Below are positions 38,242-47,564 of a DNA stretch of 64,000 bases, one piece after another (the first letter of the stretch is position 1; every line of letters begins with the position of its first letter). The notes below the pieces were generated by a model. That model was given only the letters and a program-made list of their open reading frames with translations, was not told the origin of the DNA and ran no database searches. The translations under genes and the position numbers were made by a program. The stretch is from JAOUEA01 sp963734685 (GTDB taxonomy: Bacteria > Actinomycetota > UBA4738 > HRBIN12): NCBI GenBank assembly GCA_963734685.1, contig CAVTIC010000001.1:1302001-1366000 (forward strand). The letters are read 5' to 3'.

Positions 38242-41200
38242 CTACCAATCCGGGGCCGCGTCGTTGCCCGCCGCGGTCGTGAGCCTGATCACGCCCGTGC
38301 CATCGGCCTGCATCTTGTACACGTCGTAGTTGGGGCTCTGATCGCGGGTCGACGCGAACAGGATCTGCGTGCCGGTCGGGGACCAGGCGGGCGCGCTCTC
38401 CTTGACCGCGCTTCCGAACGTGACGGTCGTCAGGTCGATCGGGTTCTGCCCGTCCGCATCCATCACCCAGACGTGGTAGTTGCTGCCGGGGAGGATCGCG
38501 GTCCATGCGATCCGGGATCCATCCGGAGACCACTGCGGCACGAGGTCGCTCCCCGTACGCGTCGTCAGCCGGGTCTGGGAGCTCCCGTCGGCGTTCATGA
38601 CCCAGATCTCCTGGTTGCTCAGCAGGTCTGATGAGAAGACGATCCGCGACCCATCGGGAGAGAAGGACGGTCCGGTGTCGGCCGCCCCGTTGTCGGTGAG
38701 CCTGGTCGCGGTGCCGCACGCCTGGGCGGTCATCACGTAGATCTCGTAGTCAGAGGTCCCGTCCCGGAGCGACTGGAAGACGATCTGCGATCCGTCGGGG
38801 GACCAGTTCGGATCGCGGTCGGCGGCCGTGTTGCACGTGAGTTGCGTGAGCCCGGTGCCGTCGATGTTGACCATCCAGAGCTCGAGGGCCGTGTTCGAGC
38901 CCGAAACGAACACCACCTTCGTCCCATCGGGCGAGATCGCGGGGTCCTGGTCGGGGCCCGCGCGTCCGACGATGCGGACGAGCCCCGACCCGTCCGGGTT
39001 CATCAGGTAGATGTCGTAGTTGCTACTGCCGGTGCGGTTCGAGCTGAACACGATCGGCGTCACCGAGGCGGACGGTGTCACCGGCGTGGAGGTCGTTCCC
39101 GGCGGACCGTCCCCGATCGCGTTGCGCGCAACGACCGTGAAGGTGTAGCCGACCCCGTTGGTCAGGCCGCTCACGAGGGCGCTGCGAGCGGTCGCCGGGA
39201 CGGTCGTGGAATGGCCGCCGGACGAGGTCACCACGTAGTCAGTGATCGGGCTGCCGCCGGTCGAAGCCGGGGCGGTCCAGTTCACGGTCGCGCTCGTGTT
39301 CCCGGGGCTCGCGGAGACGCCCGTCGGTGCGCCGGGGACGCCTCTCGGCGTCACCGCGAGCGAGTACGCCGAAACGGGACCGTTCCCCACCGCGTTCGTC
39401 GCGAAGACGCGGAACCGGTACGCGACCCCGTTGCTGAGGCCGTTGATCACCGCGTTGGTCTGCGACCCGATGACGGCGGTGGTGAAACCGCCGACGTTCG
39501 ACGTGACGGTATAGCTGGTGAGCGGACTCCCACCCGTGAACGCGGGCGGCAACCACGTGATCGATGCGCTCCCGTTCCCTGCGACGGCGACGACCCCCGT
39601 CGGTGCATTCGGCACGCCGGCAGGCGTGACGTTGACCGGGGTCGAAGGGGGTCCGGTGCCCACGACGTTCCTCGCGACGATCGTGATCGAGTAGGTGACG
39701 CCGTTCGTGAGTCCGGTGAGGCTCGTGGCGGTCGCGCCGCCGGCGACCGTCTTCGTCACGTTCCCGGATGACGAGGAAGCCGTCAGGATGTAGCCGTTGA
39801 TCGCGCCACCGCCGTTCGAGGCGGGTGGCGTCCACGACACGGTTGCGCGTCCCGGACCCGGCGTCGCGACGACGTTCGTCGGCGAACCCGGCACCGCCCT
39901 CGGGGTCACGGCATTCGAGAGCACGGAGGCCGGACCATCTCCCGCGGCGTTCGTCGCGACGACCCGGAAGCGATACGCGGTGCCGTTGGTGAGCCCGTCG
40001 ATCGTCGCGCTGAGCTCGGTGCCGGCAACGGTCACGCTGAAGCCGCCGAGGTTCGAGGACACCGTGTAGCTCATGATCGAGCCGCCGCCGTCGGAGGTCG
40101 GAACGAGCCATGTCACTGTCGCGCTCCGATCGCTCGCGGTGGCGACCGGGTTGCGCGGCGCGGTCGGGGGGTCGATGGCGTGCGGTGTGACCGCGTTGGA
40201 GGGGGCCGAAGGCGGTCCGTCACCGACGACGTTCGTTGCGACGACCGTGAACGTATACGAGGTGCCGTTCGTGAGCCCGGTGACGACCGCCTGCGTCGCG
40301 CCCGGGCCGACGGTGACGCTGACGCCGTCCGGTTCCGAAGTGACCGTGTACCCGTTGATGTCACTTCCGCCGTCGGAAGCAGGCGGGGACCACGCGACGG
40401 TCGCCTCACCGTCGCCGGCGGTCGCCTGCACGTTCGTGGGCGCGTCAGGCTCGAGGACGGTGAAGTCGACGTCCTCGGGCACGGTGCTCTGGCCGCCGAT
40501 CCAGCCCCTCCCCAGTTGGCCATGGTTGTTCGAACCCCAACACTTGACCGTGCCCTCTTCCATGAGCGCGCACGCGAACTCGTACCCGGTCGATATCCGG
40601 GCCACTCCGCTCGTCAAACCAGAAACATCTGTGGGGACGTGGCGGTCGGTCGCGGTACCGTCACCGAGCTGACCCGAGCCGTTCGATCCCCAGCATCTTG
40701 CTCCACCGGTGTCGGACACGGCGCAAGTCGACATGTGTCCCGCGGAGATCTCTGCGATCCCGCTCGACAGCCCTGTGACATCGGTCGGAGCGTGCCGCTC
40801 CGTGATCGTACCGTCGCCGAGCTGACCGTTGAAGTTGCCACCCCAGCAGCTCATCCCGGTGTCCAGCGTCAGGGCGCAGGTCTGCCACATGCCGAGTGAT
40901 ATCGCCACGGGGTTCGAGAGACCCGACACGTTGACCGAGGTCGGCGTGTAGGCGTAGGTGGATCCGTCGCCCAATTGGCCCTCCGAGTTCCGGCCCCAAC
41001 ACTTCGCCTGTCCCGACTCGGTCAATGCGCACGTGTGTGCGCCTGCGCCGTGAGTTCCGGCGATCGCCGCGACTCCGCTCGTCAAGCCTGAGACATCGAC
41101 CGGCGCGGACCTGTTCACCGCCGAGCCGTCGCCGAGCTGTCCGTTCCAGTTCGCTCCCCAACACTTGGCGCCGCCGCCTGATGTCAGGGCGCACGTGTAG

Positions 41201-42633
41201 TAGCTGCCGGTCGAGATCGAGACGACCCCGCTCGTCAACCCCTCGACGTCTGTCGGCGTGAGGCGATCGATCGTGGTGCCGTCTCCGAGCTGACCGGAGT
41301 CGTTCAGACCCCAACACTTGACGCCTCCCGCTACCGTGAGCGCGCAGGTGTGGCCCAAAGAGGACGAGATCGCCGCGATACCGCTGTCGAGACCCACGAC
41401 TTGAACTGGGCGGGAGCGGTCGTTCGTGCTGCCGTCCCCCAGCTGACCGGACGCGTTGTAACCCCAGCACTTCGCCGCTCCGGCCGCGGTCACGAAGCAT
41501 GCGTGGTGTCCCCCGGCCGAAAGCTGCAGGATCTCCGGTCGCTCCTGGACCCGCGCGGTCCCGAGGGTGTCGAGCGTCGGATCGCCCGGACCCACGTCGT
41601 AGTTGTTCGTCGTCGAGCCGAGGGAGCTCCAGGCCCACGCGAGGAACCCGACCACTCCGGCATCGAACTGCGCATCCATCTTCTCGGCGAAGGCGTCGGC
41701 CCGATCCTGGAGCGTCCCGCCGACGTCGTCAGGGATGATGCCCGCCTCCCCGATGAACAACGGCTTGTCGATCGCCGCGCACTGGTCGAGTCGCACCTGC
41801 AGGCCGTTGAACTGGTCACCCGGGATGCCCACGTTCGGTGATCCGTAGTCGTGGTACTCGCAGAGATCGATCTCGGGGATGTCGTGCACGTATCCGTACT
41901 GCGCGCCCTGCGCACCGCATTGGCCGTTCCCGATCGTGCCGAGACTGACGAGATGGTTCGAGTCGATCGACTTCACGAGGCCACCGACGTCTTGCGCCCA
42001 GCTCCGGAGGATGTCGGCGGGCTCGTTCCCAGGAGGACACGCCTGCGTCACGCCGCCGATCACCTCGTCGACCTCAGCCTCGTTGATCAGCTGCCAGAAG
42101 GCGACGTTCGGGTCGTCCTGGTATCGCGTGACGACCTCGGACACCCAGTCCCGGTACGGAACGATCGCGTCGGGCAGGATCTCGGTCTCGTATCCGCTCT
42201 CGTACCACGTGCGGTCCTTGAATGGGTTCGTGCCTGTGGCGCCGCACTCGCCCCACTGATCCGTGAGTGTCACGATCACGCGGACGCCGTGCTGCCCGGC
42301 GATCTGGAGCGTGCGGTCGAACCGGCTCCAGTCGCGCTGGCCGCCGGGCGTCGTGGCGAGCGGCTGGAAGAACCACGCACGGATCACGTTCACGCCCGGT
42401 CCCATGTCGGTGAGTGCCTGGTGGAACTCGGCGTCGCTGTACTCGAACCAGCACCAGCCGTCGCTGTTCGCGTTGTAGACGTTCAAGCCCGTGAAGCGGA
42501 AGGGATCGCCGTCCAGGGTCAGCTGGGTCCCTTGCGCATCGATGAAGCCCGGTGTGGCCTGACTCGCCACCGGCGGGACGACCAGGAACGCTGCCGTCAG
42601 CGCGACGGCCACCGACACACGCCAGACACGCAT
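38242..42633 (-). CDS. Giant secreted GH-RCC1-FN3-TolB fusion protein
   Basis: About 1463 residues. Signal peptide (VSVAVALTAAFLVVPPVASQA), then a clan GH-A glycoside hydrolase domain (about 29-365) like GH5 cellulases/mannanases, with acid/base Glu185 in WQLINEAEVDEV and nucleophile Glu296 in LFIGEAGI. Residues about 370-715 are seven RCC1-type repeats, each with KCWG-N-x-GQLGDGT. About 728-1190 are five FN3 domains (TSYTFTVVATNVVGDGPPSAPSNAVTP type), and about 1192-1463 six TolB/PD40 repeats (YDIYLMNPDGSG; WSPDGSQIVF). It probably degrades a polysaccharide on or outside the cell while the two propellers and FN3 chain bind or space it. GGAAGGGGAG lies before ATG 42633; the open frame upstream is shadow. 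Confidence 0.9.
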   Translation of the reverse strand: MRVWRVSVAVALTAAFLVVPPVASQATPGFIDAQGTQLTLDGDPFRFTGLNVYNANSDGWCWFEYSDAEFHQALTDMGPGVNVIRAWFFQPLATTPGGQRDWSRFDRTLQIAGQHGVRVIVTLTDQWGECGATGTNPFKDRTWYESGYETEILPDAIVPYRDWVSEVVTRYQDDPNVAFWQLINEAEVDEVIGGVTQACPPGNEPADILRSWAQDVGGLVKSIDSNHLVSLGTIGNGQCGAQGAQYGYVHDIPEIDLCEYHDYGSPNVGIPGDQFNGLQVRLDQCAAIDKPLFIGEAGIIPDDVGGTLQDRADAFAEKMDAQFDAGVVGFLAWAWSSLGSTTNNYDVGPGDPTLDTLGTARVQERPEILQLSAGGHHACFVTAAGAAKCWGYNASGQLGDGSTNDRSRPVQVVGLDSGIAAISSSLGHTCALTVAGGVKCWGLNDSGQLGDGTTIDRLTPTDVEGLTSGVVSISTGSYYTCALTSGGGAKCWGANWNGQLGDGSAVNRSAPVDVSGLTSGVAAIAGTHGAGAHTCALTESGQAKCWGRNSEGQLGDGSTYAYTPTSVNVSGLSNPVAISLGMWQTCALTLDTGMSCWGGNFNGQLGDGTITERHAPTDVTGLSSGIAEISAGHMSTCAVSDTGGARCWGSNGSGQLGDGTATDRHVPTDVSGLTSGVARISTGYEFACALMEEGTVKCWGSNNHGQLGRGWIGGQSTVPEDVDFTVLEPDAPTNVQATAGDGEATVAWSPPASDGGSDINGYTVTSEPDGVSVTVGPGATQAVVTGLTNGTSYTFTVVATNVVGDGPPSAPSNAVTPHAIDPPTAPRNPVATASDRSATVTWLVPTSDGGGSIMSYTVSSNLGGFSVTVAGTELSATIDGLTNGTAYRFRVVATNAAGDGPASVLSNAVTPRAVPGSPTNVVATPGPGRATVSWTPPASNGGGAINGYILTASSSSGNVTKTVAGGATATSLTGLTNGVTYSITIVARNVVGTGPPSTPVNVTPAGVPNAPTGVVAVAGNGSASITWLPPAFTGGSPLTSYTVTSNVGGFTTAVIGSQTNAVINGLSNGVAYRFRVFATNAVGNGPVSAYSLAVTPRGVPGAPTGVSASPGNTSATVNWTAPASTGGSPITDYVVTSSGGHSTTVPATARSALVSGLTNGVGYTFTVVARNAIGDGPPGTTSTPVTPSASVTPIVFSSNRTGSSNYDIYLMNPDGSGLVRIVGRAGPDQDPAISPDGTKVVFVSGSNTALELWMVNIDGTGLTQLTCNTAADRDPNWSPDGSQIVFQSLRDGTSDYEIYVMTAQACGTATRLTDNGAADTGPSFSPDGSRIVFSSDLLSNQEIWVMNADGSSQTRLTTRTGSDLVPQWSPDGSRIAWTAILPGSNYHVWVMDADGQNPIDLTTVTFGSAVKESAPAWSPTGTQILFASTRDQSPNYDVYKMQADGTGVIRLTTAAGNDAAPDW

Positions 42634-42750
42634 CGTCTCCCCTTCCCGACGACGGAGCGCGATGCGGGTGGTCACGCTTCGGTTGCGCTGGGTGTAATCG
42701 AGGTTGTCGTTCGTGTCAACTCGAATCGACCGAGGCGGCATACTGGCCCG

Positions 42751-43182
42751 ATGCTCGGTCCGCTCCGCGTCAAGCCGTCGATCGTCGTGCCCGAGCGTGA
42801 GCTGCGGTGGCGCTTCAGCCGCTCGTCGGGTCCGGGCGGGCAGTCGGTGAACACCGCCGACTCCCGCGTCGAGCTCAGCCTCGACCTCACGACGACGACG
42901 GCGCTCGGCCCCAAGTTGCGTGCCCGGGCCCTGGAGCGCCTCCGCGACCGCCTCGTCGACGGCGTCGTGACCGTCACCGCGTCGGAACATCGATCGCAGC
43001 TTCGGAACCGGGAAGCCGCGATGGAGCGCCTCGCTTCGATCCTGCGCGCCGCCGTCGCGTCGCCGCCTCCCCGTCGCCGTCCGACGAAGGCGAGTCGGGG
43101 GGCCGTCGAACGGCGCATCGCCGAGAAGAAGCGGAGGGGTCGGACGAAGCAGCTCCGGAGCGTCAGGCGCGACGACGACTGA
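42751..43182 (+). CDS. arfB: Peptidyl-tRNA hydrolase ArfB (ribosome rescue)
   Basis: A 143-residue release-factor-like protein that frees ribosomes stalled at mRNA ends. The catalytic loop is FSRSSGPGGQSVNTADSRVEL with the GGQ motif, followed by a single domain 3 of class I release factors and a Lys/Arg-rich C-terminal tail (GAVERRIAEKKRRGRTKQLRSVRRDD) that would enter the empty mRNA channel. It lacks codon-recognition domains. CATACT (42739-42744) lies 6 nt before the ATG, a leaderless arrangement, and is divergent from the giant protein gene. Confidence 0.93.
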   Translation: MLGPLRVKPSIVVPERELRWRFSRSSGPGGQSVNTADSRVELSLDLTTTTALGPKLRARALERLRDRLVDGVVTVTASEHRSQLRNREAAMERLASILRAAVASPPPRRRPTKASRGAVERRIAEKKRRGRTKQLRSVRRDDD

Positions 43183-43219
43183 CGATGGCCGCGCGCCTCC
43201 CCGCCGTCCGAGGCAAGGC

Positions 43220-44149
43220 TCAGCCCGGCAGCGGCGCCGGCATCGGCGGCATCGCGGGGGTGGCGGGGGGTTGCGCGACCGATCTGCGTGCCGCCACCCA
43301 CAGCACACCGAGCCCGAAGAGGGCGGCCAGCATCCATGCGAGTCCACCGACGAAGGGGATGAGGGCCAGGCCACGGAGGATCGCCCACCCGGCGAGGAAC
43401 GCGACGAACCGCGACTTCGGCATCGCGACGAGCCTGCGTCCGAGGGCATGAGCCCCCGCGACGTAGCCGATCGTGTACAGCAGGGCGAGCGCGAGCAAGA
43501 GGAACAAGCCGAGCGGGATCGCGACCACGATCACGATGAAGAGCACCGCGACGACCGGGAGCAGGAAGAATGCCGCGGCGCCGAAGCCGATCGCAGCTCC
43601 CGTCGCCTCCCGTGCGGCTCGGGCGATCGCGGCGTCGAGCCCGGGCGCGAGCAGCAGCAGCAACAGCCCCAGCACGAGCGTCGAGGCCGTGTAGCCGATC
43701 CACCAGGCGAGCCTGCCCGCGAAGCCGAAGTCGGCGGCATCGAAGCGGGCGTCCACGCCCGTCTGCTGCCCCTGGATCGTCGCGCCTTCCTCGACGGTCG
43801 GCGTCTCGACCGTGACGAGGTCGCCGCCGATCAGGGCTCCGGAACGCACGACGACCGGGCCGTTGAAGACCACGACGTCGCCCTGGACCGTGCCGGAGAT
43901 CTCCGCACGGCCGTCGAAGACGACGACCGTCTCGAGCACGGTGCCGTCGATGCGGGCCGGTCCGTGGAAGATCACCGCGGTGTCGACCGTCTCGTCTTCC
44001 GCGACGACCAAACGCCCGCTCAGCACGACCTGTTCCTGTGCGATCTCGTCGCTCGTCGTCTGCGCGGACGCGGAGGGAGCGGCGACGAGGAGCGCCACCG
44101 CCAGCGACCCACCCACCATCAGAACGAAGCGACCCATCCGAGCTCGCAC
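43220..44149 (-). CDS. Bactofilin-like polymer-forming membrane protein
   Basis: A 309-residue protein: signal peptide (FVLMVGGSLAVALLVAAPSASA), a right-handed beta-helix-like region of short hydrophobic repeats (VVLSGRLVVAEDETVDTAVIFHGPARIDGTVLETVVVFDGRAEISGTVQGDVVVFNGPVVVRSGALIGG), then four to five membrane helices and a Pro-rich tail. The repeat resembles bactofilin/polymer-forming domains, here placed outside the membrane, unlike cytoplasmic bactofilins. Function unknown; possibly an envelope scaffold. Confidence 0.8.
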   Translation of the reverse strand: MRARMGRFVLMVGGSLAVALLVAAPSASAQTTSDEIAQEQVVLSGRLVVAEDETVDTAVIFHGPARIDGTVLETVVVFDGRAEISGTVQGDVVVFNGPVVVRSGALIGGDLVTVETPTVEEGATIQGQQTGVDARFDAADFGFAGRLAWWIGYTASTLVLGLLLLLLAPGLDAAIARAAREATGAAIGFGAAAFFLLPVVAVLFIVIVVAIPLGLFLLLALALLYTIGYVAGAHALGRRLVAMPKSRFVAFLAGWAILRGLALIPFVGGLAWMLAALFGLGVLWVAARRSVAQPPATPAMPPMPAPLPG

Positions 44150-44233
44150 CGAGTTCCCTCCCGTCGTGTCTGACCTCGTCCACGGTAGGGGAGGCCCGAT
44201 GCGGTGCGCAAGGTGGCGTCGACCGTAGGGAGG

Positions 44234-45085
44234 TCAGCCGGTCAGGTGTGTCCGAAGGGCGGTCGAAGCCGCCCGGACGGCGGCGGCGTCGACGCCGTGG
44301 GCGATGCCGAGGCGATCGAGCAGACCGCAGAGCGATTCCGTCGCGAGATTGCCCGGAGCCCCGGGCGCGAACGGGCACCCTCCCGTGCCGCCGGCCGACG
44401 AGTCATAGATCCCCACGCCCCGTTCGAGGCCCGCCTGCACGTTCTCGAGCGCCCGGCCCCGCGTATCGTGCAGGTGGAGCGCGAGACGATCGACCGGGAT
44501 GCGCTCGAGCAGCGCGTCGCAGACCCGGCGAACGTCGTCGGGTTCGGCCACGCCGATCGTGTCGCCAACCGAGATCTCGTCGCACCCCCGCTCGAGGAGG
44601 GCCACGCTGACCTCCACGGCGCGTGCCGGGTCGACGGCACCGGAGTATGGGCATCCGAACGCGGTGGAGACGTAGCCCCGGCGCCACCATCCGAGCGCCC
44701 GGGCCCTGGCGAGCACGGGCTCGAACGCCTCGAGCGACCCGGCGATCGTCATGCCGATGTTCCGCTCGTTGAACGCCTCCGATGCGGCGGTGAAGACCGC
44801 CACGGCGTCGGCGCCGGCCTGTTCGGCACGGTCCATGCCCCGCTCGTTCGGCACGAGCACCGGGTATCGCACGCCCGGGCGGCGGTGCACCCGGCGGAGC
44901 ACGTCCTCGGCGTCGGCGAGCTGCGGCACCGCGCGGGCGCTGACGAACGAGGTCACCTCGACGACGGGCAGACCGGCGTCGGCGAGCGCCTCGACGAACG
45001 CGACCTTCGCGTCGGCGGGCACCAGCGACGACTCGTTCTGGAGCCCGTCGCGCGGGCCGACCTCGACGATGCGCACCGCGGTCAC
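44234..45085 (-). CDS. liuE: Hydroxymethylglutaryl-CoA lyase
   Basis: A 283-residue TIM-barrel lyase splitting HMG-CoA to acetoacetate and acetyl-CoA, the last step of leucine breakdown. Marks: VEVGPRDGLQNE (metal Asp and catalytic Arg), EVTSFVSARAVPQLADAEDV, STAFGCPYSG, DTIGVAEPDDV, LHLHDTRGRALENV (metal His pair), and GGTGGCPFAPGAPGN with the mobile-loop Cys. The GTG start overlaps the preceding stop (ATGTGA), so it is coupled to liuD. Confidence 0.93.
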   Translation of the reverse strand: MTAVRIVEVGPRDGLQNESSLVPADAKVAFVEALADAGLPVVEVTSFVSARAVPQLADAEDVLRRVHRRPGVRYPVLVPNERGMDRAEQAGADAVAVFTAASEAFNERNIGMTIAGSLEAFEPVLARARALGWWRRGYVSTAFGCPYSGAVDPARAVEVSVALLERGCDEISVGDTIGVAEPDDVRRVCDALLERIPVDRLALHLHDTRGRALENVQAGLERGVGIYDSSAGGTGGCPFAPGAPGNLATESLCGLLDRLGIAHGVDAAAVRAASTALRTHLTG

Positions 45086-46809
45086 ATCTCCTCCAGCTCG
45101 ATCAGCACGTCGTCGCGCGCGACGATCGCGCCGGCGCGCACGTGCACGGCCCGCACGGTGCCCGCGGTGGGTGCCGTGATCTGCATCTGGATCTTCATCG
45201 CCTCGAGCAGCGCCACGACCTGTCCGGGCGCGACCACGTCGCCGGCCTCGACGTCGACCCGGAGGACGTTCGCCGGCATCGGCGCGGTGAGCGAGCCTCC
45301 CGGCGGCGCGAGCTCCGTCGGCTCCAGCTCGTCGTCGGCCAGCAGATAGGCCCACCCGCGGAACTGCGCGTGGGAGCCCGACACCGTGAGGCCCGGCGTC
45401 GGCGTGGAGCCGCCGAACGCCGTCCACGGATCGCGGCGATCCCCGACCGGATGCACACCCTCCGGCAGCGGGGGCACCCTGGGAGCCCAGGTCGACTCGA
45501 CCCAATCGGTGTCGGCGCTGCCGCCCGCGACGTCGGGGTGGGCGAGCGCGTCCATCAGGAAACCGAGGTTCGTCGCGACGCCGACGATCCGGATCTCGGC
45601 GAGCGCGGCACGGAGCCGCGCGAGCGCGGCCGGCCGGTCCTCGGCCCACGCGATCACCTTGGCGAGCAGGGGGTCGTACCCGAGCCCGACGACGTCGCCC
45701 TGACGCAGCGCCGAGTCGATGCGCACGTCCGGCCAGTGCGGCAGGTCGAGCAGCTCGATGCGTCCGCCCGTGGGGAGGAAACCGCGGGCCGGGTCCTCCG
45801 CGTACACACGGGCCTCGACCGCATGCCCCCGGATCGATATGCCCGCCTGATCGACCGCGAGGGGCGCACCGGCGGCGATCGCGAGTTGCGCTCGCACGAG
45901 ATCGACGCCCGTGACCGCCTCGGTCACCGCATGCTCGACCTGCAAGCGCGCGTTCATCTCCAGGAACCACCACTCGCGATCGCTCCCGAACAGGAACTCG
46001 GCCGTGCCCGCCCCGACGTAGCCGGCCCTCTGTGCGACCGCGATCGCCGCCCGGCCGAGGGAGCGGCGCAGCTCGGCGTCGACCGCCGGCGAGGGCGATT
46101 CCTCGACGATCTTCTGATGTCGACGCTGCAGCGAGCAGTCCCGCTCACCCAGATGCACGGCGTTCCCGTGCTCGTCGAGCAGCACCTGCACCTCGACGTG
46201 GCGCACGCCGGTGAGCCGGCGTTCCAGGAAGATGCGGCCGTCGCCGAAGCTCGCCGCAGCTTCCTCGCGTGCCGCCGCGAGCACGCGCTCGAGGTCGGCG
46301 AGGTCGCCGACAGTTCGCATGCCACGTCCACCTCCGCCTGCGGCGGCCTTCACGAGCAGCGGCGCGCCGAGGCGTGCTCCGTCCCGCAGCAGCGCCTCGT
46401 CGGACAGGTCGTCGGGGGCGACACCTGGTACCACCGGCACGCCGGCGGCACCGGCGACCGCCCGCGCCGCCACCTTGTCGCCGAGCCGGCGCATCGCCTC
46501 GGGCGGCGGCCCGACCCAGCAGAGTCCGGCGCCCAACACGAGCTCGGCGAACGCCGGATCCTCGGAGAGGAATCCGTACCCGGGGTGGATCGCGTCGGCA
46601 CCTGCCTGCGACGCGGCCCGTACCAGGCCGGTCGCGTCGAGGTAGGACGCGACGTCGACGGTGCCGTCGGCGAGCTCGGCGGCGAGCGAGGCCGCCTCGC
46701 CGGGGGCCACGGCGAGCACGGGCGCGATACCGGTCTCACGACAAGCGCGCACGATGCGCACGGCGATCTCGCCGCGGTTCGCGATCAGGAGCCGTCGGAG
46801 CTCGACCAT
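45082..46809 (-). CDS. liuD: Acyl-CoA carboxylase biotin subunit (methylcrotonyl-CoA type)
   Basis: A 575-residue subunit that carboxylates biotin and carries it. Biotin carboxylase: LLIANRGEIAVRIVRACRETGI, HPGYGFLSEDPAFAE, ATP-grasp loop KAAAGGGGRGM, LERDCSLQRRHQKIVEESP, FLEMNARLQVEHAVTE. A roughly 100-residue linker leads to the biotinyl domain ending VALLEAMKIQMQITAPTAGTV; the biotinylated Lys is in EAMKI, a variant of the usual AMKM. ATG 46809 is chosen because the longer upstream frame is a shadow of liuC. Position in the liu cluster indicates 3-methylcrotonyl-CoA as substrate. Confidence 0.93.
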   Translation of the reverse strand: MVELRRLLIANRGEIAVRIVRACRETGIAPVLAVAPGEAASLAAELADGTVDVASYLDATGLVRAASQAGADAIHPGYGFLSEDPAFAELVLGAGLCWVGPPPEAMRRLGDKVAARAVAGAAGVPVVPGVAPDDLSDEALLRDGARLGAPLLVKAAAGGGGRGMRTVGDLADLERVLAAAREEAAASFGDGRIFLERRLTGVRHVEVQVLLDEHGNAVHLGERDCSLQRRHQKIVEESPSPAVDAELRRSLGRAAIAVAQRAGYVGAGTAEFLFGSDREWWFLEMNARLQVEHAVTEAVTGVDLVRAQLAIAAGAPLAVDQAGISIRGHAVEARVYAEDPARGFLPTGGRIELLDLPHWPDVRIDSALRQGDVVGLGYDPLLAKVIAWAEDRPAALARLRAALAEIRIVGVATNLGFLMDALAHPDVAGGSADTDWVESTWAPRVPPLPEGVHPVGDRRDPWTAFGGSTPTPGLTVSGSHAQFRGWAYLLADDELEPTELAPPGGSLTAPMPANVLRVDVEAGDVVAPGQVVALLEAMKIQMQITAPTAGTVRAVHVRAGAIVARDDVLIELEEM

Positions 46810-47564
46810 CTCGGCGGGCGCTTCTCGAGGAACGCGGCGATGCCCTCCTGGCCCTCGGCGCTCGCCCGCGCCTGGGCGATGCGGTCGGGCAGGTCGGGCA
46901 GGGCGAGGGAGGCGGTCGCGTCGCGGACGAGCCGTTTGTTCGCGGCGATCGCGTCCGGGCCGCACGTGAGGAAGTCGTCGACCGCCTCGGCGACCTCGGC
47001 GTCGAGTGCATCGGGCGCGACGACCCGGTGTACGAGCCCGAGGGTCCGGGCCTCCTCGGCATCGAAGGTCCGCCCGGTGGTGAACAGGGCGCGCGCGTGC
47101 CCCGGTCCGATCGCGCGGAGCACGAAGGGCGAGATCGCGGCCGGCAGCAATCCCAGCCGCACCTCGGCGAACGCGAAACGGGCGCCCTCGACGGCCACGG
47201 CCGTGTCGGCACACGCGACGAGGCCCGCGCCGCCCCCGATCGCCGCGCCGTTCACTCTGGCCACCACGGCCTTCGGACATCGGTCCACCGCGTCGAAGGC
47301 CGCCGCCATCGTGGCGGCGTCCTCGCGGTTGCGGTCTGGGGTGAGGTCGCGGCTCGCGCGCATCCACTCGAGGTCGGCTCCGGCCGAGAAGGCGCTGCCC
47401 TCACCCGTGATCACGACGACCCGCACGTCGTCGTCGCGCGAGGCGTCGCCCATCGCCTCGGCGAGCGCGCCGAGCAAGCCGGGGTCGAGCGCGTTCCGCC
47501 GGTCGGGACGGGCGAGCGTCAGGGTCGCGACGGGCCCTTCGCGGGTCGACCGCACGTCGCTCAC
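46785..47564 (-). CDS. liuC: Methylglutaconyl-CoA hydratase (enoyl-CoA hydratase family)
   Basis: A 259-residue crotonase-fold enzyme. Oxyanion-hole segments are FSAGADLEWM and NGAAIGGGAGLVACAD; the second half has FAFAEVRLGLLPAAISPFVLRAIG with the catalytic Glu region. Lying between liuB and liuD, its likely reaction is hydration of 3-methylglutaconyl-CoA to HMG-CoA. Its GTG overlaps the liuB stop as ATGTGA, and its 3' end overlaps liuD by 25 nt, so the cluster is tightly coupled. Confidence 0.9.
   Translation of the reverse strand: MSDVRSTREGPVATLTLARPDRRNALDPGLLGALAEAMGDASRDDDVRVVVITGEGSAFSAGADLEWMRASRDLTPDRNREDAATMAAAFDAVDRCPKAVVARVNGAAIGGGAGLVACADTAVAVEGARFAFAEVRLGLLPAAISPFVLRAIGPGHARALFTTGRTFDAEEARTLGLVHRVVAPDALDAEVAEAVDDFLTCGPDAIAANKRLVRDATASLALPDLPDRIAQARASAEGQEGIAAFLEKRPPRWSSSDGS

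Noticed and set aside
38242..43449. Extension of the giant protein upstream to 43449
   Set aside because: The sequence before ATG 42633 lacks protein character and is antisense to arfB; a signal peptide and ribosome site lie at 42633.
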